DNA from: Thermus albus
GTDB lineage: Bacteria > Deinococcota > Deinococci > Deinococcales > Thermaceae
NCBI RefSeq assembly: GCF_022760855.1
Contig: NZ_JAKTNR010000003.1
Span: 124,001 to 188,000 of the forward strand
Direction of reading: 5' to 3'
Length of the DNA: 64,000 bases
Translations under genes and position numbers: made by a program
Shown here: positions 24,692 through 33,742 of the stretch, piece after piece
Numbering within the stretch: position 1 is the stretch's first letter
Layout of the letters: every line of letters begins with the position of its first letter
The notes under the pieces: model-generated
Databases searched by the model: none
Seen by the model: the letters and a program-made list of their open reading frames with translations, nothing else
Told to the model about the DNA's origin: nothing

Positions 24692-27290
24692 AGCGCACGT
24701 GGGCGGCGTGGAACTGGAGCTCCACGGTGCCGGTGGGGCCGTTGCGTTGCTTGCCCACGATGATCTCGGCGATGCCCGCCTTTTCCGAATGGGGGTTATA
24801 GTACTCGTCCCGGTAGATGAACATGACCAGGTCCGCGTCCTGCTCAATAGAGTTGTGGACGATGATGTTGTTGGCAACGAAGTTGTGTGGACCGGGGACA
24901 GTGAGGTCAAATACCTCCTCCACCCCATCCGGCTGGATGGAGGCCACCTTGTCCCAGTAAACATCGCTGGTAGCCAGCTGGCTTAAGGTCTCCCATTTCA
25001 GAGCATGGGCCATTCGCAGGGCCCGGTCCCGGCTTAGGTTTTGTCTAAAGAGCGTGCTGCCTGCGTAGGCCACGCCCACGGCGCGGTAGAGTTCCCTCTG
25101 GGAAAGCCCTGATACCTGTAACACGGGCCGAATGGCAGGCAACCATACCTCTACAGGGATCACATCCCGGTTAGGATTGCTGTTGTGACTTTGAAGGTAA
25201 ACCTCCACTTCCTTTACAGCTTTAGCCTGACGGGCACCCACGGCGCCCACCTGATTGAGGAAAGTACTTAGGTCGTGGTGTCCAGTGAGGATGACGTGGA
25301 ACTGGTCGCGGCCCCTTCCCTTTTGCGAAACGCGCCGAATGCGGGAGTTAATGCCCAGGTGAAGCAAAAGGGTCTGAACGTCCAAAGCCAGCGCTTCGCT
25401 ACTGGTGGCATAGTAAACCCTTGGGTAAGGTTTTTCCCCTTTCAAGATGTGAATGCACCCATCCGTAGACCAAAGATGACGGAGGAAGCGGGCGATGGCA
25501 GAGGGAGGGTGATGGAATACCGGTTCCGGCACCCGCTTTTCGTGAGCCCTTAGTCCCCAGATCCCGAGCTCCTCCAACCACTCCGCTATGGGATTGCGGA
25601 TACCCTTCCCAAGGCGCCGGCTTGCGCTCAGGTAGACTTGGAACCACCCCCGTTCAGCCTTGATCCGGGGATTGACCGCATCTCCAAACACGGTCCTAGC
25701 CAGTTGAACTACCCCGTGGGCAAGGTCTGGGTCTCGCGTTGTGTATTGGTGGGTGTGACGGGGTAGGGTACAACCATCCCCGATGAGGTGCCCGAGAAGG
25801 GCGAGCTCCTCGTCCCTAAGGGTGTGTTGGGTAACTATATCCAACCCGCGAGGCAAGGCTACCCAGTCCCCAGGCCGAAGCTCATCCAGGCGCTTCCATC
25901 CCGTTGGGGTTAGGAACTTGTGGTTGGCGGTGGCGCGGATGCGGCGTCCCAGTTGTGTGGTCAGGGCGTAGACGGGTTTTACCCCTGTGGCAAAGGCCCG
26001 GCTCACCGTGGCCGCTTCTAGCTTCAAGGTAGCTTCGTTGAGGGCCAGAACTTGAAATCCGGACTTGCCTACCAGGTCGCGGATGGGTTTCCTTGAGCCA
26101 TCGGCCAGCTGGACTAAGGTGTCTCCCGCCAAGCAGCCCGACTCCCTTAAGTCCGAAAGCATAGGACGCTTGTTGGGCCTGGCCTCCACCGCCCGGGAAA
26201 GCTGGCTTAGGGCAATCACGGGCACGTTGAGTTCACGAGCTAGGGCCTTAAGCCCACGGGAGATGGCGGCGATCTCCTGCTGGCGGTTTTCCCCTTGTCT
26301 GCCGGCCCCGGGGCCAGACATGAGTTGGAGATAATCTATGATCAATAGGCCCACGTCGTGCTGGCTCCTAAGCCTTCTTGCCCGGGCCCTAAGCTCCATC
26401 AGGGTGAGGTCCGGGGTGTCGTCAATGTAGATGGGGGCCTCGGAAAGCCTTCCCGCCACGTCCACCAGGCGGGAGAAGTCGCGGTCTGTGAGCTGGCCCA
26501 GGCGCACCCGGTTCATATCAATCCGGGCCTCCGAGCACATGAGGCGTAAGGTGAGCTGGGAGGCGGGCATCTCTAAGGAGTAGATCCCCACCCCCACCCC
26601 CTCTTTTAGGGCGGCGTTTTGGGCGATGGTGAGGGCGAAGGCGGTCTTTCCCATGGCGGGGCGGGCGGCGATGATGTTTAAGGAGCCCGGGGCCAGGGTG
26701 CCGATGAGCTGGTCCAGCTCCTTGAAGCCGGTGCGCACCCCGGCCACCTCTCCCTTGTTTTGAAAGAGGGACTCTATGTGCTCAAAGGTTTCGTGGACTA
26801 ACTCCCGTATGGCCCGGGCCTCGGTATCCGTCTGGGTGAGGGCCACCTCGAGGATCCTTTTCCCTGCGGTGTCCAGTATCTCATCCAGGCTTCCCGCCTC
26901 CTCATAGGCCAGGCGCATGGCCTCCCCCGCTGCTTGGATGAGCTTTCTTAGGGTCCACTTCTCCGCCACGATGCGGGCGTAGTGCTCCGCATAGGCGGCG
27001 GTGGGGGTGGCCTCGGAAAGCTGCACCAGGTAGCTCAACCCCCCAACCCCTTCCAGCTCCCCCCGACGGGAAAGCTCCTCCGCCAGGGTCACCAGGTCCA
27101 CGGGGCTCCCTTTGGACCTCAGGGTTTGCATGGCCGCATAGATCTTGCGGTGGGCCTCGGCATAAAAGGCCTCGGGGGAGGGGAGGAGGCCTTCCAGTTC
27201 GTCCAGGACGTCCGAATCCAGGAGAATGGCCCCCAGGACGCTCTGTTCCGCCTCGAGGCTGTGGGGGGGAATACGTCCTTCCATAGCCAT
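24666..27290 (-). CDS. dnaB: Replicative DNA helicase DnaB with an in-frame intein
   Basis: 874 residues as translated: 446 of helicase plus a 428-residue intein. Helicase parts: N-terminal DnaB domain (PHSLEAEQSVLGAILLDSD), RecA-like core with Walker A AARPAMGKTAFAL, Walker B LLIIDYLQLMSG, and a C-terminal EIIVGKQRNGPTGTVEL. The intein is inserted after SDLRESG and before SIEQDADLV. This is the same site as the well-known Synechocystis DnaB intein. Splicing must occur for a working helicase, which unwinds DNA at the replication fork. The gene is convergent with the protoglobin gene and divergent from the transglycosylase gene. Confidence 0.95.
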   Translation of the reverse strand: MAMEGRIPPHSLEAEQSVLGAILLDSDVLDELEGLLPSPEAFYAEAHRKIYAAMQTLRSKGSPVDLVTLAEELSRRGELEGVGGLSYLVQLSEATPTAAYAEHYARIVAEKWTLRKLIQAAGEAMRLAYEEAGSLDEILDTAGKRILEVALTQTDTEARAIRELVHETFEHIESLFQNKGEVAGVRTGFKELDQLIGTLAPGSLNIIAARPAMGKTAFALTIAQNAALKEGVGVGIYSLEMPASQLTLRLMCSEARIDMNRVRLGQLTDRDFSRLVDVAGRLSEAPIYIDDTPDLTLMELRARARRLRSQHDVGLLIIDYLQLMSGPGAGRQGENRQQEIAAISRGLKALARELNVPVIALSQLSRAVEARPNKRPMLSDLRESGCLAGDTLVQLADGSRKPIRDLVGKSGFQVLALNEATLKLEAATVSRAFATGVKPVYALTTQLGRRIRATANHKFLTPTGWKRLDELRPGDWVALPRGLDIVTQHTLRDEELALLGHLIGDGCTLPRHTHQYTTRDPDLAHGVVQLARTVFGDAVNPRIKAERGWFQVYLSASRRLGKGIRNPIAEWLEELGIWGLRAHEKRVPEPVFHHPPSAIARFLRHLWSTDGCIHILKGEKPYPRVYYATSSEALALDVQTLLLHLGINSRIRRVSQKGRGRDQFHVILTGHHDLSTFLNQVGAVGARQAKAVKEVEVYLQSHNSNPNRDVIPVEVWLPAIRPVLQVSGLSQRELYRAVGVAYAGSTLFRQNLSRDRALRMAHALKWETLSQLATSDVYWDKVASIQPDGVEEVFDLTVPGPHNFVANNIIVHNSIEQDADLVMFIYRDEYYNPHSEKAGIAEIIVGKQRNGPTGTVELQFHAAHVRFNDLAREP
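24852..26135 (-). other. DnaB intein with LAGLIDADG homing endonuclease
   Basis: 428 codons, DnaB residues 386-813. It starts with Cys (CLAGDTLVQLADG) and ends with the diagnostic His-Asn (NFVANNIIVHN) before a Ser +1 residue. Block B TANHKF has its His at intein residue 72. A dodecapeptide-type endonuclease sits in the middle, with LLGHLIGDG at intein residues ~113-121 and FLRHLWSTDG at ~217-226. Both conserved acidic residues are present, so splicing and homing look intact. Codon and base use appear less GC-rich than in the exteins, suggesting separate acquisition. Confidence 0.93.
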
Positions 27291-27386
27291 AGGCCCTACC
27301 AGGCTACGCCGAGGCCTGGGGTTTGGCTAGGGGGCTCTACCGCCAAGGAAAGCATTGGCCTTCTTAGGGGTTAGATGAGGCCTAGG

Positions 27387-27405
27387 CCCCAGGCTTTTCC
27401 TGGGG
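27387..27405 (+). promoter_or_regulatory. Hairpin in the divergent dnaB/transglycosylase gap
   Basis: CCCCAGG-CTTTT-CCTGGGG is a perfect 7-base stem followed by TTTCT, 20 bases before the GTG at 27425. It looks like a small terminator or attenuator, but no gene ends here. It could lie in the leader of the downstream gene. Confidence 0.35.
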
Positions 27406-27424
27406 TTTCTGCTAGGGTTGGGGT

Positions 27425-29035
27425 GTGCGCGGGTTTCTACTTCTCTGCCTAACCCTGGCTTCCTGCCATGCCCAAGGCCTTCCCGAGCCCTTTGCCACCT
27501 TGGAAGGAGGAAAGGTAGAGGAGGTGCGCCAGGTGGCCTTGGGGGGCCAGGGGTATGCCCGGATGCTGGCAGGCTGGCTCCTTGTGGACCGGGAGGAGGT
27601 GCCCTTGGCGGAGCGGGCGGAGTATGCTTGGCGCTACGCCCTCTTCCTGGAAGGGGTAAGGGCCTTTGAACCGGGCGGGGAGGCCAAGGAGGCTTGGCGC
27701 AAGGCGGCGCGCCTCTTGCAACAGGCCCAAGACCCCCGGGCCTTCTCCGCCTGGGAGAAGCTTCTGCCGGAAAGAGAGGCTGTGGAAGCCCTCCTCTCCC
27801 TGGGTGAAGGGGAAAGGCTTTGGTTGGCCCTATTCCGGGGTAGGGCCTATGAGGCGCTGCTCAGGGTTCTTCCCGAAGGCGTGCGCCCGGACCTCCACGC
27901 CCAGGCGCTTTTCCGCTTGGGGCGCTTCCAGGAGGCTTTGCCCCACTACCAGGCCTGGGCCCTGGAAGACCCGAGGGGATACCTGGGCCTGGGCTACGCC
28001 CTTTGGCGGCTTGGGCGAAGGGAGGAGGCCTTGGAAGTCCTGGCCCGTTACCCCCACCCGGAAAGCCGCTACGCCCAGGGGCGGATCCTGGAGGAGATGG
28101 GGAGGGTCCTCGAGGCGGTACAGGCCTACCGGCAAAGCACCCCAGAAGGCCTTTGGCGGGCTGCGGGGCTGCTAGAGCGGCAAGGCCTTAAGGGGGAGGC
28201 CCTTCCCCTTTACCTCACCTTGGCCGGTGGGAGCAGCCCTTACGCCGATGACGCCGCCCTAAGGGCCTACCTCCTGGCGGGGAAGTTGGGTTTTGTGGGG
28301 GTGCAAAAGGAGGCCTGGACCCTCCTTTCCGGGGGGCTTGGCCTCCTGGTGGGTAAGGTGCCCGAGCCCCCGCCTCCCGCTCCTGTCCTATCCTCCTCTC
28401 CCGAAACCCCTTTGGCGGAGGCACTCCTGGCAGGCGGCAAAGGGGAGTGGGCCCGGGGGGTGGTGCGCTACGCCCTTTGGCAAAGGCCTAAGGACTGGCC
28501 AGCCCTGGTGCCCCTCCTTTACCGCCTGGGAGCTTACCGGGAGGGCATCCGGGCCGCCTGGCCCACCGCCTTGGCCTATCCCCGTCCCTACCGGGAGTGG
28601 GTGGAAGGGTATGCCCGAAAGGAAAGCCTTGACCCCAATCTGCTGTACGCCCTTCTCCACGTGGAAAGCCGCTTTGACCCCCTGGCGGTAAGCCCCACGG
28701 GGGCCTTGGGCCTGGGCCAGTTCCTAAGGAGCACCTGGGCGGATGTGGCCCGCATGTTGGGTGAAGCTCCCGCCGATCCTTTTGATCCCGAGGCCAGCAT
28801 CCGTTACGCCGCCTGCCACCTGCGCTGGCTCCTGGAGCGCTGCGCCGCCTACAGGGGTCTGGAGCAAGTGGCCTGCGCGGTCACCGCCTATAACGGCGGC
28901 ATCGGCTATACCCTAAGGGGCCTCGCCCGGGAAGGGAACCTCTATGCCTTTCTCCGCTTCCAAGATAGGGATGAGCCCCGGGAGTACCTGGCCCAGGTGC
29001 TTTCCGCCTATGCCGCCTACCGGGCTATTCCTTAG
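27425..29035 (+). CDS. Soluble lytic murein transglycosylase (Slt70-like), probable lipoprotein
   Basis: 536 residues from a GTG start. The N-terminus reads as a lipoprotein signal (FLLLCLTLASC). Residues ~60-370 are alpha-helical TPR-like repeats (superhelical U/L domain). Residues ~395-536 form the SLT lysozyme-like domain with catalytic Glu414 in LLHVESRFDP, followed by SPTGALGLGQFL and AVTAYNGGIGYTLRG. It cleaves peptidoglycan glycan strands to anhydro-muropeptides in the periplasm. Its 3' end overlaps the convergent antiporter gene by 11 bases. No operon partner is visible downstream. Confidence 0.88.
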   Translation: MRGFLLLCLTLASCHAQGLPEPFATLEGGKVEEVRQVALGGQGYARMLAGWLLVDREEVPLAERAEYAWRYALFLEGVRAFEPGGEAKEAWRKAARLLQQAQDPRAFSAWEKLLPEREAVEALLSLGEGERLWLALFRGRAYEALLRVLPEGVRPDLHAQALFRLGRFQEALPHYQAWALEDPRGYLGLGYALWRLGRREEALEVLARYPHPESRYAQGRILEEMGRVLEAVQAYRQSTPEGLWRAAGLLERQGLKGEALPLYLTLAGGSSPYADDAALRAYLLAGKLGFVGVQKEAWTLLSGGLGLLVGKVPEPPPPAPVLSSSPETPLAEALLAGGKGEWARGVVRYALWQRPKDWPALVPLLYRLGAYREGIRAAWPTALAYPRPYREWVEGYARKESLDPNLLYALLHVESRFDPLAVSPTGALGLGQFLRSTWADVARMLGEAPADPFDPEASIRYAACHLRWLLERCAAYRGLEQVACAVTAYNGGIGYTLRGLAREGNLYAFLRFQDRDEPREYLAQVLSAYAAYRAIP

Positions 29036-30191
29036 CCTGGCGCAGGCCCCTTTCGGTCCAGGCGATGAGGGGCTTAAGGGCAAAGGGGGCGAAGAGGGTG
29101 GTGAAGACCACCATGAAAAGCACAATGGCATACTCCTCCTCGTTGACCGCTCCCGCGGCAAGCCCCAGGGCGGCCACGATCAACCCCACCTCCCCCCGGG
29201 GGGCCATGCCCACCCCCACGGTGAGGGCCGAGCGCACCCCTTGGGTCAGGGCCCCCAGGAAACCGCCCAACACTTTGCCCAGGATGGCGATGACTGTCAC
29301 CACGCTCCCCGCCACCAGGGTGGCGGGGGAGATGAGGGCGGAAAGCTCCAACCGTACCCCCACCATGGCGAAAAAGATGGGGGCTAGGAAGCTTTCAATA
29401 GCGAAAATAGGCTCTTCCAGCCGGTACTTTTCCCGCACCTCGGAAAGGAGCATCCCTCCCAGGAAGGCGCCTACGATGGAGGCCAGGCCGATGGAAGCGG
29501 CCAAGGCCGCCATGCCGATTCCCAAGGCCAGGGCGAAGCCCATGGGGCTGCCTACAGGAAGCCTCTCCAAGGGTAGGCGGGCAAAGAGGGGTGAAAGGGC
29601 CACGGCCAGGCCCACGAAGGCCACGGAGAGCAGGATGAGCTGCAGGATGGCACCGGTTTCCACTTGCCCGGTTTTGGCCACCCCGTTCACCACCGCCAAC
29701 ACGATCAGGCCCAACACGTCGTCAATGACGGCGGCTCCCAGGATTACCCGGGCGTAGGGGCGGGAGAGCACTCCAAGCTCCTGCAGCACCCTGGCGGTGA
29801 TCCCCACGCTGGTGGCCACCAAGGCGGTGCCCAAGAACAAGGAAGGCAGGGTGGCAAAGCCGATCTGCAGGCCAAAGAGGTAACCCCCCAGAAAGGGGAA
29901 GGCCACCCCCAAGACGGCCACCAAGAAGGCCTCCTTGCCCACGGCGAGGATATCCTTAAGCCGGGTTTCCAAACCCACCATGAAGAGGAGGAAGATGGCC
30001 CCGAGCTCAGCGATGAACTCCAGTATCTCGCCCTCGTGCACCAGGCCCAAGAGGGCCGGGCCCACCAGGACGCCGGCCAGTACCTCCCCGATGACCACGG
30101 GCTGGTTAAGGCGCTTAAATAGAAAGGCCAGCAACTGGGCTGCCACTATGAGATAGAAGACCTCTAGGATGTGCCCGGCTCCGTGCATCAC
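29025..30191 (-). CDS. CPA2-type Na+(K+)/H+ antiporter
   Basis: 388 residues with about 12 membrane helices, length typical of the KefB/NapA-type CPA2 family. The ion-binding aspartate pair is in LGAAVIDDVLGLIVLAVV. The N-terminus PVVIGEVLAGVLVGPALLG is typical of the family. No cytoplasmic TrkA-N/C domain is attached. The ATG overlaps the stop of the CBS-domain gene by four bases, so it is last in the minus-strand operon 34158-29025. CBS domains upstream could gate it by binding nucleotides. Exact ion selectivity cannot be read from the sequence. Confidence 0.88.
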   Translation of the reverse strand: MMHGAGHILEVFYLIVAAQLLAFLFKRLNQPVVIGEVLAGVLVGPALLGLVHEGEILEFIAELGAIFLLFMVGLETRLKDILAVGKEAFLVAVLGVAFPFLGGYLFGLQIGFATLPSLFLGTALVATSVGITARVLQELGVLSRPYARVILGAAVIDDVLGLIVLAVVNGVAKTGQVETGAILQLILLSVAFVGLAVALSPLFARLPLERLPVGSPMGFALALGIGMAALAASIGLASIVGAFLGGMLLSEVREKYRLEEPIFAIESFLAPIFFAMVGVRLELSALISPATLVAGSVVTVIAILGKVLGGFLGALTQGVRSALTVGVGMAPRGEVGLIVAALGLAAGAVNEEEYAIVLFMVVFTTLFAPFALKPLIAWTERGLRQAKE

Positions 30192-30640
30192 TGCCTCCTA
30201 AGGATGAGCTTGAGGAAGTCGCTACGAGTTAGGATGCCTACCACGCGGTTTTCCTGGTCCGTCACCGGTAGATGGCGGATGTCGCTTTTCAAGAGGGCCT
30301 CCAGGGCCTTTCCCACGGGGTCTTCGGGGTGGATGCGGGGCAGTTCGGTGCGCATGACCGCCTTAACCGGGGTTTGCTGGTAACGTTGGTAGATGCTTTC
30401 TAGAAAGTCGCCAGCTACCCACTCGCCGAAAAGCTGCAGGGCTTCCACATCGGAAAAGGGTATGTTCTCGGGGTGGGGCAGGAGTTCCTCCACTTGGAGT
30501 AGCCCCAGTAGGCATCCCTCCTGGTCCACCACAGGCAGGCTACCATAGCGCTTCTCCAGGATACGCCGAGCAGCCTCCTCCAGAGTGGCATCTGGGCCGA
30601 TGGTGTCGGGGTGTGGGGTCATGAGATCGGCTACTTTCAT
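30188..30640 (-). CDS. CBS-domain pair protein
   Basis: 150 residues. The ATG at 30640 (MKVADLMTPHPDTI) is preferred to a TTG 36 bases upstream because it is the conserved beginning of a CBS pair. The first CBS domain covers ~1-60 (SLPVVDQEGCLLGLLQVEEL), the second ~85-150 (IRHLPVTDQENRVVGILTRS). Such pairs bind adenosyl nucleotides and regulate channels or enzymes. It lies between a rhomboid protease and an antiporter, overlapping the antiporter start, so antiporter regulation is the likely job (inference). Confidence 0.8.
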   Translation of the reverse strand: MKVADLMTPHPDTIGPDATLEEAARRILEKRYGSLPVVDQEGCLLGLLQVEELLPHPENIPFSDVEALQLFGEWVAGDFLESIYQRYQQTPVKAVMRTELPRIHPEDPVGKALEALLKSDIRHLPVTDQENRVVGILTRSDFLKLILRRQ

Positions 30641-30662
30641 GGGCCCAAGTTTACCAGCGCCG

Positions 30663-31283
30663 CTACTTTGGGGCAAAGCGCCGGGCCATGAGGGCGCCGA
30701 AGAGAAACCCCCCCAGGTGGGCCCACCAGGCCACCCCGGGAAGGCCCAAAAGCCCCTGGAGGAGCTGGAGGAAGGCCCAGTACCCGATGTAGAACCCTGC
30801 CGGGAAGGTGACGAAGAGGGGAAGGATGAAGAGGATCACGGAGACCACATAGGCCCGAGGGAAGAGGATGTAGTAGGCGCCCAAGACCGCGGAGACCGCC
30901 CCGCTGGCCCCGATCATGGGGATGGTGGAGGTGAGGGAGAAAAGCCCCTGGGCCAAGGCGGCGGCCACTCCCCCCAGGAGATAGAAGAGAAGAAAGCGGC
31001 CGTGTCCCATGCGGTCTTCCACGTTGTCCCCAAATACCCAAAGGAACCACATATTGGAGAGGATATGAAGAAAGCTCCCGTGGAGGAACATGCTGGTAAC
31101 AAGGCGGTAGCCCTCCCCCAGGGGGTCTTGGAAGAAGAGGGCGGGGATGAAACCGTAGGCTTGGGCGGACCATTCCAGGCCCACGGAAAGCTGCCAAAGA
31201 AAGGCCAAGGCGTTGAGGAAAACCAGGCCCTTGACCACGTGGGCGGGCCGGCGGGCGCGGTTGATGTCGTAGAGGGGAACCAC
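30663..31283 (-). CDS. Rhomboid-family intramembrane serine protease
   Basis: 206 residues with six membrane segments. The catalytic Ser is in MIGASGAVSAVLGAYYI and the catalytic His in VAWWAHLGGFLFG. The loop-1 motif appears as HGSFLHILSNMWFLWVFGDN. It cleaves membrane-protein substrates within the bilayer. It is tightly packed after the SDH-family protease gene (one base apart), so two membrane-associated proteases are co-expressed. Substrates are unknown. Confidence 0.9.
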   Translation of the reverse strand: MVPLYDINRARRPAHVVKGLVFLNALAFLWQLSVGLEWSAQAYGFIPALFFQDPLGEGYRLVTSMFLHGSFLHILSNMWFLWVFGDNVEDRMGHGRFLLFYLLGGVAAALAQGLFSLTSTIPMIGASGAVSAVLGAYYILFPRAYVVSVILFILPLFVTFPAGFYIGYWAFLQLLQGLLGLPGVAWWAHLGGFLFGALMARRFAPK

Positions 31284-31284
31284 C

Positions 31285-32118
31285 CTAGGGCCTCCTGGGC
31301 TCTTGGTGGCGGTAGGGGATGGGGACGTACTGGACGCTGGGCTTTCCCCCTTGGGCCTGGGGGTAGAGGTCCATGAGCTCGTAGACCTCGAGGGGCATCT
31401 CCGTGCTCACGGGAAGGCCCATCTCCCGGGCCTGGGCCACGTCAATGGGGTAGTCGTGGGTCCAGGTGCCCTGGGAGAGCAAGGTGGCTACCTCCTCGGC
31501 TTTCTCCTCGGGCATGCGCTTCAGGAGAAGGTTTTTCACGGTGGCCTTCACCTGTCTTAGGGCCTTTTCCGCCACATCCGCTAGGATCAGGGTCTGATCG
31601 TCTATCTCCTGGATGGGCTTTTTCTCCAAGACCTTAAGGATGCTGGCCGCTGGGTACTGGCCCAGCTGGGGATCCACGGGGCCCAAGACGGCGTTTTCGT
31701 CCATGACGATCTCATCGGCGGCCAAGGCGATGAGGGTCCCCCCCGACATGGCATAGTGGGGCACGAAAACCGTTACCTTGGCGGGGTGGCGCAGGAGGGC
31801 CTCGGCGATCTGCTCCGCCGCCAGGACCAATCCCCCCGGGGTGTGGAGGATGAGGTCTATGGGCACGCCCTTGTCCGTGAGGCGGATGGCCCTTAGCACT
31901 TGCTCCGAATCGTCAATGTTGATAAAGCGTGTTACGGGAATTCCCAGAAAGTTCACCGCCTCCTGCCGGTGGATCAGGGTGATGACCCGGCTTTTCCGTC
32001 TCCTTTCCAGCTCGGCTATCTTTCTGGCTCGGGCCCCCAGGAGCATCTGCTGGTGGAGGTAAGGGGTGAGGACGGATAGAATGAAAAAAAGCCAAAAAAG
32101 CTGGAAAAAGATCTCCAT
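31285..32118 (-). CDS. SDH-family Clp-fold membrane serine proteinase
   Basis: 277 residues with an N-terminal membrane anchor (FFQLFWLFFILSVLTPYL). The body is a ClpP/SppA-like crotonase fold of the SDH_sah family: LILHTPGGLVLAAEQIAEAL, then VPHYAMSGGTLIALAADEIV with the likely Ser nucleophile, then DENAVLGPVDPQLGQYPA. Family members are membrane-associated peptidases related to signal peptide peptidase A. It sits between an antiporter and a rhomboid protease in one operon, suggesting a membrane stress or quality-control role. Catalytic partner residues are not certain. Confidence 0.78.
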   Translation of the reverse strand: MEIFFQLFWLFFILSVLTPYLHQQMLLGARARKIAELERRRKSRVITLIHRQEAVNFLGIPVTRFINIDDSEQVLRAIRLTDKGVPIDLILHTPGGLVLAAEQIAEALLRHPAKVTVFVPHYAMSGGTLIALAADEIVMDENAVLGPVDPQLGQYPAASILKVLEKKPIQEIDDQTLILADVAEKALRQVKATVKNLLLKRMPEEKAEEVATLLSQGTWTHDYPIDVAQAREMGLPVSTEMPLEVYELMDLYPQAQGGKPSVQYVPIPYRHQEPRRP

Positions 32119-32132
32119 GGGCCCAGTATAGG

Positions 32133-33266
32133 CTAAGCCGACCGGGGGAAGCGGCCCGGTCGGCGGGGTTCCCCCATGAGGGCTCTTGCAAGCTCGGGGG
32201 CAAAGCGGATTAGGAGGGCTCCTAAGGGGATGGATACCAGCACCAAAAGCACCGCCACCTGCGCCACCAGGGGGTAACCTTGCGCCTGGGCCAGGGCACC
32301 CAGGACCAGGTTGAACTCGCCGCGGGGGACCAGGTAGAAGGCGCTATAAAGCCGGCGCTTGCGGGAAAGCCCGGCCCGGCTTCCCCCCAGGTAGTTGAGG
32401 GGGAGCTTAAGGAGAAGCCCCAGAAGGGCTAAGGCCGCCACCGCCGGGGTCAGGCCCTGGAACAGGTCCCGGGCACTTGCCCCCACCACCAGGAAGAAAA
32501 GGGCCACCCCCAGATCCCGCACCGGACCGAAAAGCCGTTCAAACCGTTCGCGAAGACCCAGGGAGGCCGCGAGGCTTCCCGCTAAAAAGGCGCCAAGCCC
32601 CACAGAGGCCCCTGCCACTTGGAAGAGGAGGGCGGTTCCGGTGGTAAAGGCAGCGCCCAGGAGAAGGACCAGTTCATCGGATAGGCCCTCCATGAACCTG
32701 ACCAATAGGGGGCCAAGGAAGCGGGCCAGGCCCAGGTATAGACCCGCCAGCAGGAGGCTTAAGAGGAAACCTTGCAGGCCTTGGCCTCCTAGGAGGGCCA
32801 AGAGGACCAGGACCACCAGGTCCTCGAGGACGGATACCCCGAGGACCACCTCGCTTTCGGGGTTGGCGGCCCGGCGCAGGTCGATGATGAGCTTGACGAT
32901 CACAGCGCTGGAGCTCACGTAGATGGTCCCCGCCAAAAGGGCGGCGCCGCGGAGGTCCAGCCCGAAAAAGAGTCCCAGAAGAAAGCCTAAAGGCAGGGCT
33001 AACGCATCGTAGATACCCGCTTGAACGGCTTTGCCCGATAGCCCCCTAAGCCGGTCCGGGCCGAACTCCAACCCCACGGAGAAGAGGAGGAGGAGAAGCC
33101 CTAAGGAGGGGAGGGGCTCTAGGTCTTGCACCGGCAGGGCCTTGCCCATGAGAAGCCCGGTGAGAAGGTAGATGGGCAAGGGGGGAAAGCCAAAGCGGTG
33201 GACCAAGGCCGCTCCGAAGGCTAAAAGCCCTGCGGCCAAGGCAAAGGCCTCCACGGAGGGGTGCAT
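32133..33266 (-). CDS. Cation:proton antiporter, KhtU/AmhT-like membrane subunit
   Basis: 377 residues, about 12 membrane helices, CPA2 family (FPPLPIYLLTGLLMGKALPV, SVLEDLVVLVLLALLGGQGL with the ion-binding acidic residues). It lacks a C-terminal regulatory domain, which is supplied by the separate gene at 33266-33742, as in KhtTU and AmhMT K+(NH4+)/H+ efflux systems. Start and stop of the two genes share a base. Likely role: K+ efflux for pH or electrophile stress. This is a family inference. Confidence 0.83.
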   Translation of the reverse strand: MHPSVEAFALAAGLLAFGAALVHRFGFPPLPIYLLTGLLMGKALPVQDLEPLPSLGLLLLLFSVGLEFGPDRLRGLSGKAVQAGIYDALALPLGFLLGLFFGLDLRGAALLAGTIYVSSSAVIVKLIIDLRRAANPESEVVLGVSVLEDLVVLVLLALLGGQGLQGFLLSLLLAGLYLGLARFLGPLLVRFMEGLSDELVLLLGAAFTTGTALLFQVAGASVGLGAFLAGSLAASLGLRERFERLFGPVRDLGVALFFLVVGASARDLFQGLTPAVAALALLGLLLKLPLNYLGGSRAGLSRKRRLYSAFYLVPRGEFNLVLGALAQAQGYPLVAQVAVLLVLVSIPLGALLIRFAPELARALMGEPRRPGRFPRSA

Positions 33267-33742
33267 TAGAGGGTCCTTTTCAGGGATTCTACCGCCTCGC
33301 GGCTTCCCGCCACCACCAAGGTGTCCCCCACCTCTAGGATCACTTCGGGCGGAGGGTTGGGGATCAAGGGAGCACCAGGCCGGTCCACGGCCAAAAGATG
33401 GGCTCCCGGGGGTAGGGCGAGCTCACCCACCTTCCTGCCTGCCAGCTTGGAGCCCGGCAGAACCTTGACCCACTCGATGACCTTCTGCCCCAGCTTGCTT
33501 TGGGTATCCCCCACGGCCTCGGGGTGGAAGAGTACCCCGGCCAAAATGGCCCCCAACTCCCGGGCTTCCTCGTCGGTCAAATCCAGGGCCATGGCGGGCT
33601 CGTCCCCACCCTCACCAGCTTCAAAATACTGTAGCTCCCGTTTTCCCGAATGATGGACCACGATGACCAGGCGGTCGCCGCTTTGCACCGTGATGGTGAA
33701 CTTCCGTCCCACCCCGGGAAGCACCGCTTCTTCCACCCTCAT
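33266..33742 (-). CDS. TrkA-C (RCK) regulatory subunit of the adjacent antiporter, KhtT-like
   Basis: 158 residues. The N-terminal part (~1-70) is a small regulatory domain (EEAVLPGVGRKFTITVQSGD). Residues ~75-158 are a TrkA-C domain (LPPGAHLLAVDRPGAPLIPN, LEVGDTLVVAGSREAVESL). This is the KhtT/AmhM layout, in which a soluble protein caps and gates the antiporter. Its ATG overlaps the psiE stop by four bases and its stop meets the antiporter start. Confidence 0.83.
   Translation of the reverse strand: MRVEEAVLPGVGRKFTITVQSGDRLVIVVHHSGKRELQYFEAGEGGDEPAMALDLTDEEARELGAILAGVLFHPEAVGDTQSKLGQKVIEWVKVLPGSKLAGRKVGELALPPGAHLLAVDRPGAPLIPNPPPEVILEVGDTLVVAGSREAVESLKRTL

Noticed and set aside
24666-27290. 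Reading the DnaB insert as a separate fused gene
   Set aside because: It carries all splicing junction residues and interrupts the helicase at a known intein site.
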